Assembly: GCA_011390785.1 (NCBI GenBank)
Contig: JAABRR010000021.1
Span: 25,589 to 89,588, forward strand
Reading direction: 5' to 3'
Source of the DNA: Sphingobacteriia bacterium
GTDB lineage: Bacteria; Bacteroidota; Bacteroidia; Bacteroidales; UBA7960
Length of the DNA: 64,000 nt
Shown: positions 44,401-51,713 of the stretch, in pieces
How the letters are laid out: each line of letters starts with the position of its first letter
Position numbering within the stretch: the first letter of the stretch is position 1
The notes under the pieces: generated by a model
The model's input: only the letters and a program-made list of their open reading frames with translations
The model's database searches: none
Told to the model about the DNA's origin: nothing
Position numbers and translations under genes: made by a program

Positions 44401-46446
44401 GAAAGCAGTTTCCAATACATAAATGGCATGAACGGTTGGAGCCAGGCTCACTTCGACCAGTTTAAAAATAACCGCTATAGTTTTGTTGGTTATAATGCAG
44501 AAGAACGAAACTGGGAGTTTGTAAACTCTGTGAATTCTTTGTTGGCTCAAACCGGCATCTACCCTTATCTTGCCTGGACAGAACAGTTTGTAAGAAAAAA
44601 TGGCATTACGCTCTCCACCTTTTCCTGCCTGGCCGACGTGGGTAACGGAATGTATTTTCTGGTGTTCGATCCTGTTTCCGCCGAAAACCTGCTTAGCATA
44701 AATCAGGGCAATAACCTTGGTCAGTATAACAACTACCATTGTTTTCAGCGCGATATGGAAACTTTCGATTTTTATTCCACATCTGATATTTGGAGAGAAC
44801 GAATGCGCGTTTTTATTGATACCATTCCAAATGATCACTACGTTTTGGCCGTTAGCCACCGCAACCACAACGCACAAAACTACCCCGAAGAACTCTACCA
44901 ATCCTTTGAATCGCTGGGTAGTGGGAATATTCGCAACATACAAAACAATACACCTTATCTGCTTTTTGGAAGAAAAGGTGCCGTTCCCGGATCGGTCAAC
45001 GAAGTGATCGGCTCATCTATAACTTCAACTATCCAGTTGAACGATAGCATTGTAACCAACTGGAATGAAGGTTTTATTCTTTCAGAAACCATTGGGCCGG
45101 CAAGCAGTTGGGAGTCTGTTTTCTGGAACAAGGAGTCTTTCGAACCACTGGATACAGATTCGGTATGGCTGAATGTAATTGGGATTACACCCAACGGAGA
45201 ATCAGATACACTGATGAGAAATATTTCGTCCGACCAAAAATCTGTTTCTATCGCCAATACCATTGATGCCAGCCAGTATCCGTATCTAAGGCTAATGGTT
45301 AATATGATTGACGATGATAACCGTACTCCCGCACAAATGAAATACTGGACGGTGGCCTACCAGGGCATCCCTGAAACAGCCCTTGATCCTTCATTGCATT
45401 ATGTATTTGAAAAAGATTCGGTGGCCGAAGGGGAAAGCATTTTATTTTCTGCTGCCATCCACAATATCAGCGATTACGATATGGACAGTCTTCTGGTAAA
45501 TTATTGGATCATCGACGCAAACCGACAATTACATCCTATCGATTACCCAAGGCAAAAGCCACATTTGGCCGGTGATGTACTTATTGATACCATATACATC
45601 CAAACCAAAGGATTGGCCGGCACCAATAGTTTGTGGGTAGAAATAAACCCTGCCAACGATCAGCTGGAGCAGTATGCCTTCAACAATGTAGGGCAGATTC
45701 CCTTCTTTGTAGAAAAAGACAAAACCAATCCCATCCTCGATGTAACCTTTGATGGGGTGCAGATAATGGATGGAGATATTGTTTCTGCCAATCCGTTTAT
45801 CCATATCAACCTGAGAGATGAAAACCCATACCTGGAGTTGAATGACACTACTTTGGTTAAGGTATTTTTGAGCACCCCGGTAAGTCCCGAAGGACAAAGA
45901 ATTTATTTTTATTCGGAAGGGAAAGAGAACATGCGGTTTATTCCGGCCACCTTGCCCGATAACCAGTGCAGCATCGAGTTTGAACCCGTTTTTGAACTGG
46001 ATGGCACCTACAGCATAAGGGTGCAAGCCACAGATAAAACACTTAATGAATCGGGCGATAATGACTATGTTATCTCTTTCGAGGTAATCACAGAATCTAC
46101 CATCACAGAAGTTCTCAACTGGCCCAATCCCTTTACTACCGCTACCCATTTTGTATTTACCTTAACAGGAAATCAGCTGCCAGATTATATGAAGATACAG
46201 ATCATGACCATTACAGGTAAAGTAGTCAAAGAAATTGACATGGAAGAACTGGGGCCTCTTAGAATTGGCAAAAACATTACCCGCTATGCCTGGGATGGCA
46301 CCGACCAATACGGCGACCGGTTGGCCAACGGGGTTTACCTATATAGGGTGATAACCCACATGAACGGGAAGCAGATGGATATAAACGCTACTTCGGCATC
46401 AAAGTATTTTCACGAAGGGTTTGGAAAAATGTACTTAATGAGGTAA
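41485..46446 (+). CDS. Giant secreted C25 (gingipain-type) cysteine peptidase with T9SS sorting domain
   Basis: A 1653-residue exported protein (signal MLRKLLYIVLMLIVGFSLNA). The caspase-like C25 domain spans about 420-760, with catalytic H637 in FFGHAAGIGFDIS and C667 in VANSCFAGDIFGD. It is followed by repeated beta-sandwich domains (CARDB-like, about 770-1550) and a C-terminal type A sorting domain starting NWPNPFTTAT and ending VYLYRVITHMNGK. PorU, the T9SS sortase, has the same peptidase fold but is shorter. This one may be a PorU paralogue or a surface protease. Its partner is the PorV-like protein 41 bases upstream. Confidence 0.88.
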   Translation: MLRKLLYIVLMLIVGFSLNAQQKGNEWISYEQQYFAIPVSSTGIYRVNYNTMLTAGVPLGSFDPRSFQVFARGEEQPIFVKNESSGVFNPGDYIEFYAEGNDGWFDSQFYEDEQKQPNPFYSLINDTVSYYITWNNSLNNRRYAIQQNNNFESYSPATYFWATSRQNYTSNYYDGETNNYGVTVPEYTEAEGWFDTALNLGQSRTKTLPTPHIYTAGPASIIEMAVAGASNYRPLSPDHHLQIQFAGQLIDTVYEGYKLLRFNQSVSSNNLNAAGNPFIFTSVNSLGSPVDRSAIAYISVKYPRIFNMDNASNIHLELPPSSGDKTRIRFTGLSVNALDTVWIYNLTNRAKIRAFASDGNFNALIENPTQQRKLYITTSSQIVTVNVVKPVSTNPSSFARFTNYLATQSFNSDYLMITHKSLMAQAEQYRDFRNSTGYKVLLVDVEELYHQFAYGIKKHPLALRNFARFTLENFEEKPKYLFLIGKTRGALAYRKNSAVYAKSLVPAFGNPPSDILITSGLDDNGYAPAIATGRLAAQTPQHVSLYLNKAIQHHNAQQTPQEWMKNILHFGGGSSINEQNVLAGYLKGYRQTMEDTLFGGYVRTFLKSSTDPIQINQSDSLKQIINNGVSFMTFFGHAAGIGFDISIDNPSEYSNFGKYPFLVANSCFAGDIFGDGVNSSEEFVLIEEKGVIGYLAATTATGAFELNRYSGTFFDNVSGKYYGMPVGHILRETIREIQSTNIYIRNVSLLNTLHGDPAVVLNSQPKPDYKVEPSDIFFSPKEVTSEIDSFSVHVISTNIGKAIKDSMFIDFERRFPDGSTELIKQRVRTAMFKDTLTFRLPVNREKGVGLNQFTVTLDALNQIDEINKLNNTASNNTLIKSSDIIPVYPHQYAVVPNSIINLKASTGDPFLSERNYVFELDTTSAFNNPVSQIIEHKGGVVEWTPPVTLTDSTVYFWRVSLDSVYTGEYLWRESSFQYINGMNGWSQAHFDQFKNNRYSFVGYNAEERNWEFVNSVNSLLAQTGIYPYLAWTEQFVRKNGITLSTFSCLADVGNGMYFLVFDPVSAENLLSINQGNNLGQYNNYHCFQRDMETFDFYSTSDIWRERMRVFIDTIPNDHYVLAVSHRNHNAQNYPEELYQSFESLGSGNIRNIQNNTPYLLFGRKGAVPGSVNEVIGSSITSTIQLNDSIVTNWNEGFILSETIGPASSWESVFWNKESFEPLDTDSVWLNVIGITPNGESDTLMRNISSDQKSVSIANTIDASQYPYLRLMVNMIDDDNRTPAQMKYWTVAYQGIPETALDPSLHYVFEKDSVAEGESILFSAAIHNISDYDMDSLLVNYWIIDANRQLHPIDYPRQKPHLAGDVLIDTIYIQTKGLAGTNSLWVEINPANDQLEQYAFNNVGQIPFFVEKDKTNPILDVTFDGVQIMDGDIVSANPFIHINLRDENPYLELNDTTLVKVFLSTPVSPEGQRIYFYSEGKENMRFIPATLPDNQCSIEFEPVFELDGTYSIRVQATDKTLNESGDNDYVISFEVITESTITEVLNWPNPFTTATHFVFTLTGNQLPDYMKIQIMTITGKVVKEIDMEELGPLRIGKNITRYAWDGTDQYGDRLANGVYLYRVITHMNGKQMDINATSASKYFHEGFGKMYLMR

Positions 46447-46484
46447 GAGTGCGTTTATTTACTTAAACAAAAACATCCTGTATT

Positions 46485-46895
46485 TTGACGAATTACCCGG
46501 TAAAAATATTGATTTCTTTTGGCGAAGCCGTTGCAGGCAACAAGAAATTTCTTTATTGGCTGATGCATAATGGCTTCCCGGAACTTGCTGCCATGGCGAA
46601 TGCTATTCATTCTAACCAGGAAGCATTTCAATGGTTGATGAAGAACAAATACCCACATTTTGCTGCTTTTACTAAAGCTGTGTGGGAAGATGAGAATGCA
46701 TTAACCTGGTTAAAAAAAAGCAGGTTTGAATTTCTGGCTTTGATGGCCGAAGCTGTAAATGAAGAGGAACAAGCAATGGAGTGGTTAAAAGCCAATAAAC
46801 TGGATGTTTTTATCATTATCTGCAAAAAGATTCAGGCATTCAAAATACAAAGGATGAATGACCTTGATGATTACCATAAAGGCCCCTTCAGATAA
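46485..46895 (+). CDS. Tandem-helical-repeat hypothetical protein
   Basis: A 136-residue cytosolic protein built of four repeats of about 25 residues, each with a conserved tryptophan-leucine: KKFLYWLMHNGFPELAAMAN, QEAFQWLMKNKYPHFAAFTK, ENALTWLKKSRFEFLALMAE and EQAMEWLKANKLDVFIIICK. The pattern predicts an all-helical solenoid. The start is a TTG (46485); the first repeat needs it, because the nearest ATG is inside repeat one. It lies 38 bases after the C25 gene and 25 bases before the NUDIX gene. The function is unknown. Confidence 0.7.
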   Translation: MTNYPVKILISFGEAVAGNKKFLYWLMHNGFPELAAMANAIHSNQEAFQWLMKNKYPHFAAFTKAVWEDENALTWLKKSRFEFLALMAEAVNEEEQAMEWLKANKLDVFIIICKKIQAFKIQRMNDLDDYHKGPFR

Positions 46896-46920
46896 CAATC
46901 ACCCTTAAGACCCAGCTATT

Positions 46921-47367
46921 ATGAGCTTTACCTATCAATACCCCATGAATGCTGTTACTACAGATGCGGTAATCTTTGATATGAAAAACGATGACAGTCT
47001 CAGCGTTTTGCTGATACAGCGAGATAATGAACCTTTTAGAGGAGGCTGGGCTCTCCCGGGTGGTTTTCTCGAAATCGATGAAACCCTTGAAGAGTGTGTA
47101 GCTCGTGAAATATATGAAGAAACTGGCCTGAAAGGGATTAAGTTTTACCAATTGGGTGCTTTTAGCCAACCCGACCGCGATCCCAGGCACAGAACCATTA
47201 CCATTGCCTTCTGGGGCTTTTGTACCGACGATGCTACCCTGGAAGCCGGAAGTGACGCTGCCACCGTGCAATGGTTTGAAATCAGAAATTTACCGCAAAT
47301 GGCTTTCGACCATGAAGAAATCATCAAAAAAGCACTGGTAAGAGCCCTGGAAATTATGGCTGCCTGA
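46921..47367 (+). CDS. NUDIX hydrolase
   Basis: A 148-residue hydrolase of nucleoside diphosphates linked to another moiety. The Nudix box GGFLEIDETLEECVAREIYE, continuing to ETGL (47-70), fits GX5EX7REUXEEXGU without exception. The N-terminal strand reads TTDAVIFDMKNDDSLSVLLI, and RDPRHRTITIAFWGF together with VQWFEI resemble ADP-ribose pyrophosphatase and NrtR-type Nudix domains, but no DNA-binding domain is attached. It follows the tandem-repeat gene within 25 bases and may share its transcript. Confidence 0.92.
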   Translation: MSFTYQYPMNAVTTDAVIFDMKNDDSLSVLLIQRDNEPFRGGWALPGGFLEIDETLEECVAREIYEETGLKGIKFYQLGAFSQPDRDPRHRTITIAFWGFCTDDATLEAGSDAATVQWFEIRNLPQMAFDHEEIIKKALVRALEIMAA

Positions 47368-47391
47368 AACCGTAATCTCTTTTTTTCTTGC

Positions 47392-47399
47392 TATCTTTA
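47392..47399 (+). promoter_or_regulatory. Possible -7 box for the small membrane protein
   Basis: TATCTTTA differs from TAnnTTTG in one base. The same octamer precedes the PorV-like gene (40311) and the OsmC gene (47978), which suggests it is a genuine promoter variant of this genome. Confidence 0.4.
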
Positions 47400-47494
47400 C
47401 CCGTTTTTACAGGCAAAGTCAGGCAGGAAAATAACAGAAAATCATTCCTGAAAATATTAGTTTTTAAAATCAATAAATCAACCCTAACAAAAAG

Positions 47495-47740
47495 ATGAAA
47501 GACATTATCATTACCGGAAAAAGGATTAAGACCGAATTATTCATGCTGTTGTACTGCTACCTGGCAGCCAATCTGGTAAATATTTTCTCCATTTTGTATT
47601 ACCAAACCAGCTGGATGGAAGTGCTTACCTGGCAACGGTTTGTGCTGTTTATCGGTTTCCTGTTCTATTTGGTAACGGTGGTGGTTAGGTTTGTTATTTA
47701 CCTGGTGAGGGGGAAAAAAGACCAGCAACAGGTAGCCTGA
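47495..47740 (+). CDS. Small two-helix membrane protein
   Basis: An 81-residue protein with two hydrophobic segments, LFMLLYCYLAANLVNIFSIL and FVLFIGFLFYLVTVVVRFVI, a charged start (MKDIIITGKRIKTE) and a basic, glutamine-rich tail (RGKKDQQQ). No family is recognised, though small proteins of this type are common in Bacteroidota. A promoter-like box precedes it at 47392 and a palindromic repeat follows. Confidence 0.6.
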   Translation: MKDIIITGKRIKTELFMLLYCYLAANLVNIFSILYYQTSWMEVLTWQRFVLFIGFLFYLVTVVVRFVIYLVRGKKDQQQVA

Positions 47741-47814
47741 AGCAGGAGAAGCATCAAACATATTCATAAAATTTCCAGCATCCGAACTTAGTCAATCATC
47801 TTCCAGTCATGAAA

Positions 47815-47933
47815 GTGGTTGAACAGCTTTCAGTTCGTCCCACCACTAAAAGAACCTTCAACAAATTGTTGAGCCATTTCAGGGTTCTCAGCTTTATTTT
47901 AGTGGTTGGACGAGCTTAAAGTCGTCCGACCAC
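47815..47933. repeat. Compound palindromic (REP-like) element
   Basis: Two overlapping palindromes are visible. Cgtcccaccactaaaa (47836-47851) pairs with 47897-47912 at 15 of 16 positions, with further inner pairings (agaacc with ggttct, caacaa with ttgttg). The right arm then also pairs onward: gtggttggacga (47902-47913) with tcgtccgaccac (47922-47933) at 11 of 12. The region fills the gap between the small membrane protein and the osmC promoter and contains no frame of note. Confidence 0.7.
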
Positions 47934-47977
47934 GAGCTGGAATTGTTTCACCACTAACAGATATGTATTTCAGTTCG

Positions 47978-47985
47978 TATCTTTA
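47978..47985 (+). promoter_or_regulatory. -7 promoter box for the OsmC gene
   Basis: TATCTTTA, a one-mismatch TAnnTTTG, lies 17 bases before the ATG at 48002. It supports that start over the longer frame beginning at 47906 inside the palindromic repeat. Confidence 0.5.
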
Positions 47986-48001
47986 CACCAAAAAACAATT
48001 A

Positions 48002-48409
48002 ATGGAAACTGTTAGAACCACCTATAAAGGCGATTATCGGACTGAAGCAGTACATGTGCAATCGTCAACCCAAATCATTACTGATGCACCGCTCGATAAC
48101 AATGGCAAGGGGGAAGCCTTCTCTCCAACCGATCTGGTTGCCACTGCTCTGTGCAGTTGCATGCTCACCATCATGGACATGACAGCGCAGGCGCAGGGAT
48201 TCTCTCTTGGGCCCACAACCGCTAAAACCACCAAGATAATGGCCTCAGGGCCACGCAGAATATCACAAATCATCATTGAGTTTGACCTGAGTGCCCGCTC
48301 CTACTCCGATAAACAACGAAAAACACTTGAAGCGGCTGCTCACCACTGCCCGGTAGTTAAAAGCATTCATCCTGATATTGTGGTGGATGTATCTTTTGGG
48401 TACGAGTAA
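48002..48409 (+). CDS. OsmC family (peroxiredoxin-like) protein
   Basis: A 135-residue cytosolic protein of the OsmC/Ohr superfamily, thiol peroxidases that remove organic or inorganic peroxides. It starts METVRTTYKGDYRTE. The redox cysteines of the family are represented by C51/C53 in ATALCSCMLTIMDM and C116 in AAHHCPVVKSI. FSPTDLVATAL is the conserved strand-helix junction. It is a single-gene unit with its own promoter box. Confidence 0.9.
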   Translation: METVRTTYKGDYRTEAVHVQSSTQIITDAPLDNNGKGEAFSPTDLVATALCSCMLTIMDMTAQAQGFSLGPTTAKTTKIMASGPRRISQIIIEFDLSARSYSDKQRKTLEAAAHHCPVVKSIHPDIVVDVSFGYE

Positions 48410-48470
48410 TTCACAGATAAATCATTCATTCTGACTTGATTCGGAACTATGTGAATTCAATCAAAATCAG

Positions 48471-48478
48471 TAAATTTG
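48471..48478 (+). promoter_or_regulatory. -7 promoter box for the DUF2281 gene
   Basis: TAAATTTG matches TAnnTTTG exactly. The TTG at its end (48476-48478) opens the longest reading frame but would not be transcribed; the ATG at 48494 is the better start. Confidence 0.5.
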
Positions 48479-48493
48479 AACAAAAGAAAATCT

Positions 48494-48730
48494 ATGACTG
48501 ACTTTCAATTATATACAAAAATATCAGGTTTGCCAGCTGATTTGAAGTCAGAAATATCAGATTTCATTGACTTTTTGAAATACAAATCGAAAAAGTACAA
48601 GAAAAAAGATCAATCAAGAAAATCGGGTATAGGCAAAGGACTCATCTTTACCAAAACCACCTATTCTTCACCCAACCGTATTTTTTCAGCTCTTTCTTCG
48701 GCTTCGCGCACGAGTCTTGTTGCGCGCTGA
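48494..48730 (+). CDS. DUF2281-type antitoxin-like protein, C terminus replaced
   Basis: A 78-residue frame. Its first 40 residues (MTDFQLYTKISGLPADLKSE, then ISDFIDFLKYKSK) fit DUF2281 proteins, which often act as antitoxins beside PIN-domain toxins. The usual acidic DFDEPLEDF-type tail is absent: after KSGIGKG the frame runs antisense into the end of the AsmA-like gene (overlap 48661-48730), giving a serine-rich tail that is not family-like. No toxin gene follows. The gene looks truncated by a deletion or rearrangement. Confidence 0.5.
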   Translation: MTDFQLYTKISGLPADLKSEISDFIDFLKYKSKKYKKKDQSRKSGIGKGLIFTKTTYSSPNRIFSALSSASRTSLVAR

Positions 48731-51486
48731 TCGGCTTCCTGCTCCAGTTTGGCAGCATTTTCATCGGCAGTTTTGATGAGTTGTTCGCCAGCTCTTCGTG
48801 CAGCAGCTTTGGCAATAGGATTGCCGGCTTCCTCTTCGAGCTTTTTGGCCTGTTCGCGGGCTTCTTGTCGCGCTTTGCTGGCAGCTGACGCGGCTTCGCG
48901 ACGAATGTTCGCTGCCTGGGTCTTTGCTTCTTCTACCACTTTGGCAGCCCGCTGTTCCAGTTCTTCGTTTACCTGATCGCGGGTATCATCAATAACTTCC
49001 TGGGCATCGTCTTTTATGTCATCTACAATTTCGTTTACGGCACCTTCAATAATGTCCATAGCTTGCTGGCGGGCATCGGCAGAAGTCTGTGCAAGATTGA
49101 GCCGTATGCGCGGATCGGTTACCGTACCGGTGAAAGCCACTCCAACATTCACGGTTTCGGAAGGATTGATATTTACGCCTCGATCAGCAGCCTGCCCAAT
49201 CAGATTGTCGAGCACCTGGTTGGCAGTAGTCCCAAATTCTGAACGGGGAACATCCAGGCTCATCAGGTAGTTGATGGTTTGGTCGAAGCCGTGATTGCCA
49301 CTTAGTGTAGCTTTGGAATTGCCCAGGTTAACATCGAAGGGTTCAACATCAACTCTGCCATCTTTAAAGGCAAATTTTACGTTAACATCCTTTACATCAA
49401 TTTTTTTAAAGATATCCATTTTCAGGTTATCAGCCAGGCCCACCAGCGCAGGACTGTTTTCAATCTCCAGCGCTTTGGAGCTAAGCGACCCGCCACCGGC
49501 AAGACTGTTAAGCACCGGCGAGAATTCTTTGTCGAGCAATGAAGTAAGATTGAGCCCGGCGGAGAATTTCCCTGAAGCGCGTTTCCCAATCGGGGCCAAC
49601 ATGGCAAAGGTGTTAAAGGTATTGAAGGTTTCCTGAAGGTCAAAATTATTAATCTGCATGGCAAAATCAATTTCCGGCTTTTCAATGTCTTCGGTGGCAT
49701 AGTATCCATTGAGAACCATTGCGCCTCCCAGCAGATTCATTTGAAGATCTTGCATGCTAACTTTCTGATCAGCTACAGTTATTTGGCCGCGGGCATTGGA
49801 TATTTCAAGATCATCAAAAATAATTTTGTCAAAACTACTGTTGAGGGTAAAGTCGATGTTGGCAGGTACTTCAATAATGGTAAGGGGTATGGTGTCCTCC
49901 GGAGCTACTTCTTCTTCAGTTTCTGTTAGAAAGGGATTGAGATTGAAATATGTTGAACGGGTTTCGAACCTTCCTCTGATAGTTTCATCATTGAGGACAT
50001 ATCCCAGAATATTATCGATCTGGCCGTTGGCAAAAATGTCACTTTCTCCCATCTTAACAGCAAACTGATTCAACCGGGCAAATTGTGGCGAAAAATTCAT
50101 ATCCGCAATGCTAATCTCAATACTATCGGGGAAATCGGTACTTTGATAAACAATGTTGTTTACGATCAGATTTCCTTCAAATAAAAACTCATCGTATTGC
50201 TCATTTTCGATGCTCGACATTTTCCCTTTGGCAGTCATATCGCTTTCAATGATCCCGGAAAGGGTTTCCCCTTCATCGAGCGGATAAAAATCTTTTACCT
50301 TGCTTAGATCCATTTGCCCTTTCAAAAATGCATCTATATTGGGATCAGAGACAGGCGTTTTAAGGTTAAGCTTCATATCTACCTGGTTGCCGGCTGCTTT
50401 TAGCGAAAACCGGCTGATGTCAACAACAGTAAGATCTATATCGGGCCCGGGGTTGTTGATATTGGCATTGATGAAAACATCGGTAACAGCAGCCGGAAGA
50501 TCGGGGTACTGAAACATGCCGTTGGCAACTTTCATATTGAGGCCGAAACCTGGCATTAATGTTTCGTTGTAGGTACCTTTCACAAACCCTTCCAATGCAA
50601 GGGTGCCATCAGCAGTGAGCCCGGCAAAGTCTTCAGCATAAAGGGCAGGTAAAAGGGATAGAAAAGCTTTGAATTCCGTTTGGGGTGAAGCAAATGTAAA
50701 ATCCATGTTCATATCGCTTTCAGGCATTGAAAAAACGCCATTGAAAACAACAGGCAAATCATTCAACAGTAGATTATTGTCACGAAAAGTAAAAGCAAAA
50801 TTGGTCAGATCCATATCCAGATCAGCAGTAAGGGTAGTGTTTATCCGGGAAAGATAAGGGACTTCTTCATAAACCACCCAAAGCAAAGCAGTTGTATTTC
50901 GCAGGGCCAGACTGGTGAAATCGGCTGTTAAATCGCCACTTGTGGTGTTGTTAAAATCTTCGAGCCGCATATAAAAACCCAGATCGCGGTCGTCGTAAAT
51001 AACATAGGCATCGTTTATGCTTATTTTTTTCAATGCCAGCTGAAATGGGGTTTCTTCTTCTGTGGTGGTTTCCGGCTCCACTTCATCAGAGGGCAGGGTA
51101 ATATCCCAATTGGCAGCACCCCCCTGAAGTACCTTTATCATTATGCGGGGTTTGTCGATGGTAATTGCCTTTATTTCGTAACCGTCACTACCAAATAGAC
51201 TCATTAAGTCAACGGATGCTGTTAACCGACTGATGGAAGTGAGAGTATCGCCTTCAAACTGGTCAACGCCAACTACAGAAAGACCTTTGAGCCGGAATGA
51301 TACTGCCGGAAAACTTCTGAAAAAAGAAATGCCGAAATTATCAAAATCTACCCGTGCATTTACATTGTCATTTATGGCCGTTTTAACCTGTTCTGTTATT
51401 TTTCCTTTAAAAGCGAATGGAAGTATGATCAATGCCAACAGAATAACAGAAACAATGATGAGCAAAATTTTCAGAAATTTTTTCAT
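48661..51486 (-). CDS. AsmA-like protein with long C-terminal coiled coil
   Basis: A 941-residue envelope protein anchored by an N-terminal helix (about 5-27, LKILLIIVSVILLALIILPF). The body matches AsmA/TamB-like bridge proteins: repeated beta stretches and NANVDF-type segments, such as FDNFGISFFRSFPAVSFRLK, KPRIMIKVLQGG, and a late GTVTDPRIRLNLAQTSA that is typical of the AsmA C-terminal domain. Residues 800-941 form a charged alanine/glutamate/arginine-rich helix (REAASAASKARQEAREQAKK). AsmA-like proteins are thought to carry lipids across the periplasm. It is a single-gene unit. Confidence 0.85.
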   Translation of the reverse strand: MKKFLKILLIIVSVILLALIILPFAFKGKITEQVKTAINDNVNARVDFDNFGISFFRSFPAVSFRLKGLSVVGVDQFEGDTLTSISRLTASVDLMSLFGSDGYEIKAITIDKPRIMIKVLQGGAANWDITLPSDEVEPETTTEEETPFQLALKKISINDAYVIYDDRDLGFYMRLEDFNNTTSGDLTADFTSLALRNTTALLWVVYEEVPYLSRINTTLTADLDMDLTNFAFTFRDNNLLLNDLPVVFNGVFSMPESDMNMDFTFASPQTEFKAFLSLLPALYAEDFAGLTADGTLALEGFVKGTYNETLMPGFGLNMKVANGMFQYPDLPAAVTDVFINANINNPGPDIDLTVVDISRFSLKAAGNQVDMKLNLKTPVSDPNIDAFLKGQMDLSKVKDFYPLDEGETLSGIIESDMTAKGKMSSIENEQYDEFLFEGNLIVNNIVYQSTDFPDSIEISIADMNFSPQFARLNQFAVKMGESDIFANGQIDNILGYVLNDETIRGRFETRSTYFNLNPFLTETEEEVAPEDTIPLTIIEVPANIDFTLNSSFDKIIFDDLEISNARGQITVADQKVSMQDLQMNLLGGAMVLNGYYATEDIEKPEIDFAMQINNFDLQETFNTFNTFAMLAPIGKRASGKFSAGLNLTSLLDKEFSPVLNSLAGGGSLSSKALEIENSPALVGLADNLKMDIFKKIDVKDVNVKFAFKDGRVDVEPFDVNLGNSKATLSGNHGFDQTINYLMSLDVPRSEFGTTANQVLDNLIGQAADRGVNINPSETVNVGVAFTGTVTDPRIRLNLAQTSADARQQAMDIIEGAVNEIVDDIKDDAQEVIDDTRDQVNEELEQRAAKVVEEAKTQAANIRREAASAASKARQEAREQAKKLEEEAGNPIAKAAARRAGEQLIKTADENAAKLEQEADQRATRLVREAEERAEKIRLGEE

Positions 51487-51646
51487 AGTGTAAAATATTT
51501 CGGGGTGAATATTAATTCAAAATAATACTATTAACCGTAAAATTAATACAATAATCGGGATGTTTGAATACGCATCTTTGGTAAAAGAAATCTATTCACA
51601 TAGAATTGATGTATTTGCCAACAAACTAAATATGTGTGTTTTTTGT

Positions 51647-51654
51647 TACTTTTG
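51647..51654 (+). promoter_or_regulatory. -7 promoter box for the secreted amylase
   Basis: TACTTTTG matches TAnnTTTG and predicts a transcript start near 51661, with a leader of about 53 nt. Confidence 0.5.
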
Positions 51655-51713
51655 AGCAACCAAAGCAGGAGCAGAAAGCTCTTTGAATTTTAATCATCCA
51701 ATCTATCCAAACC

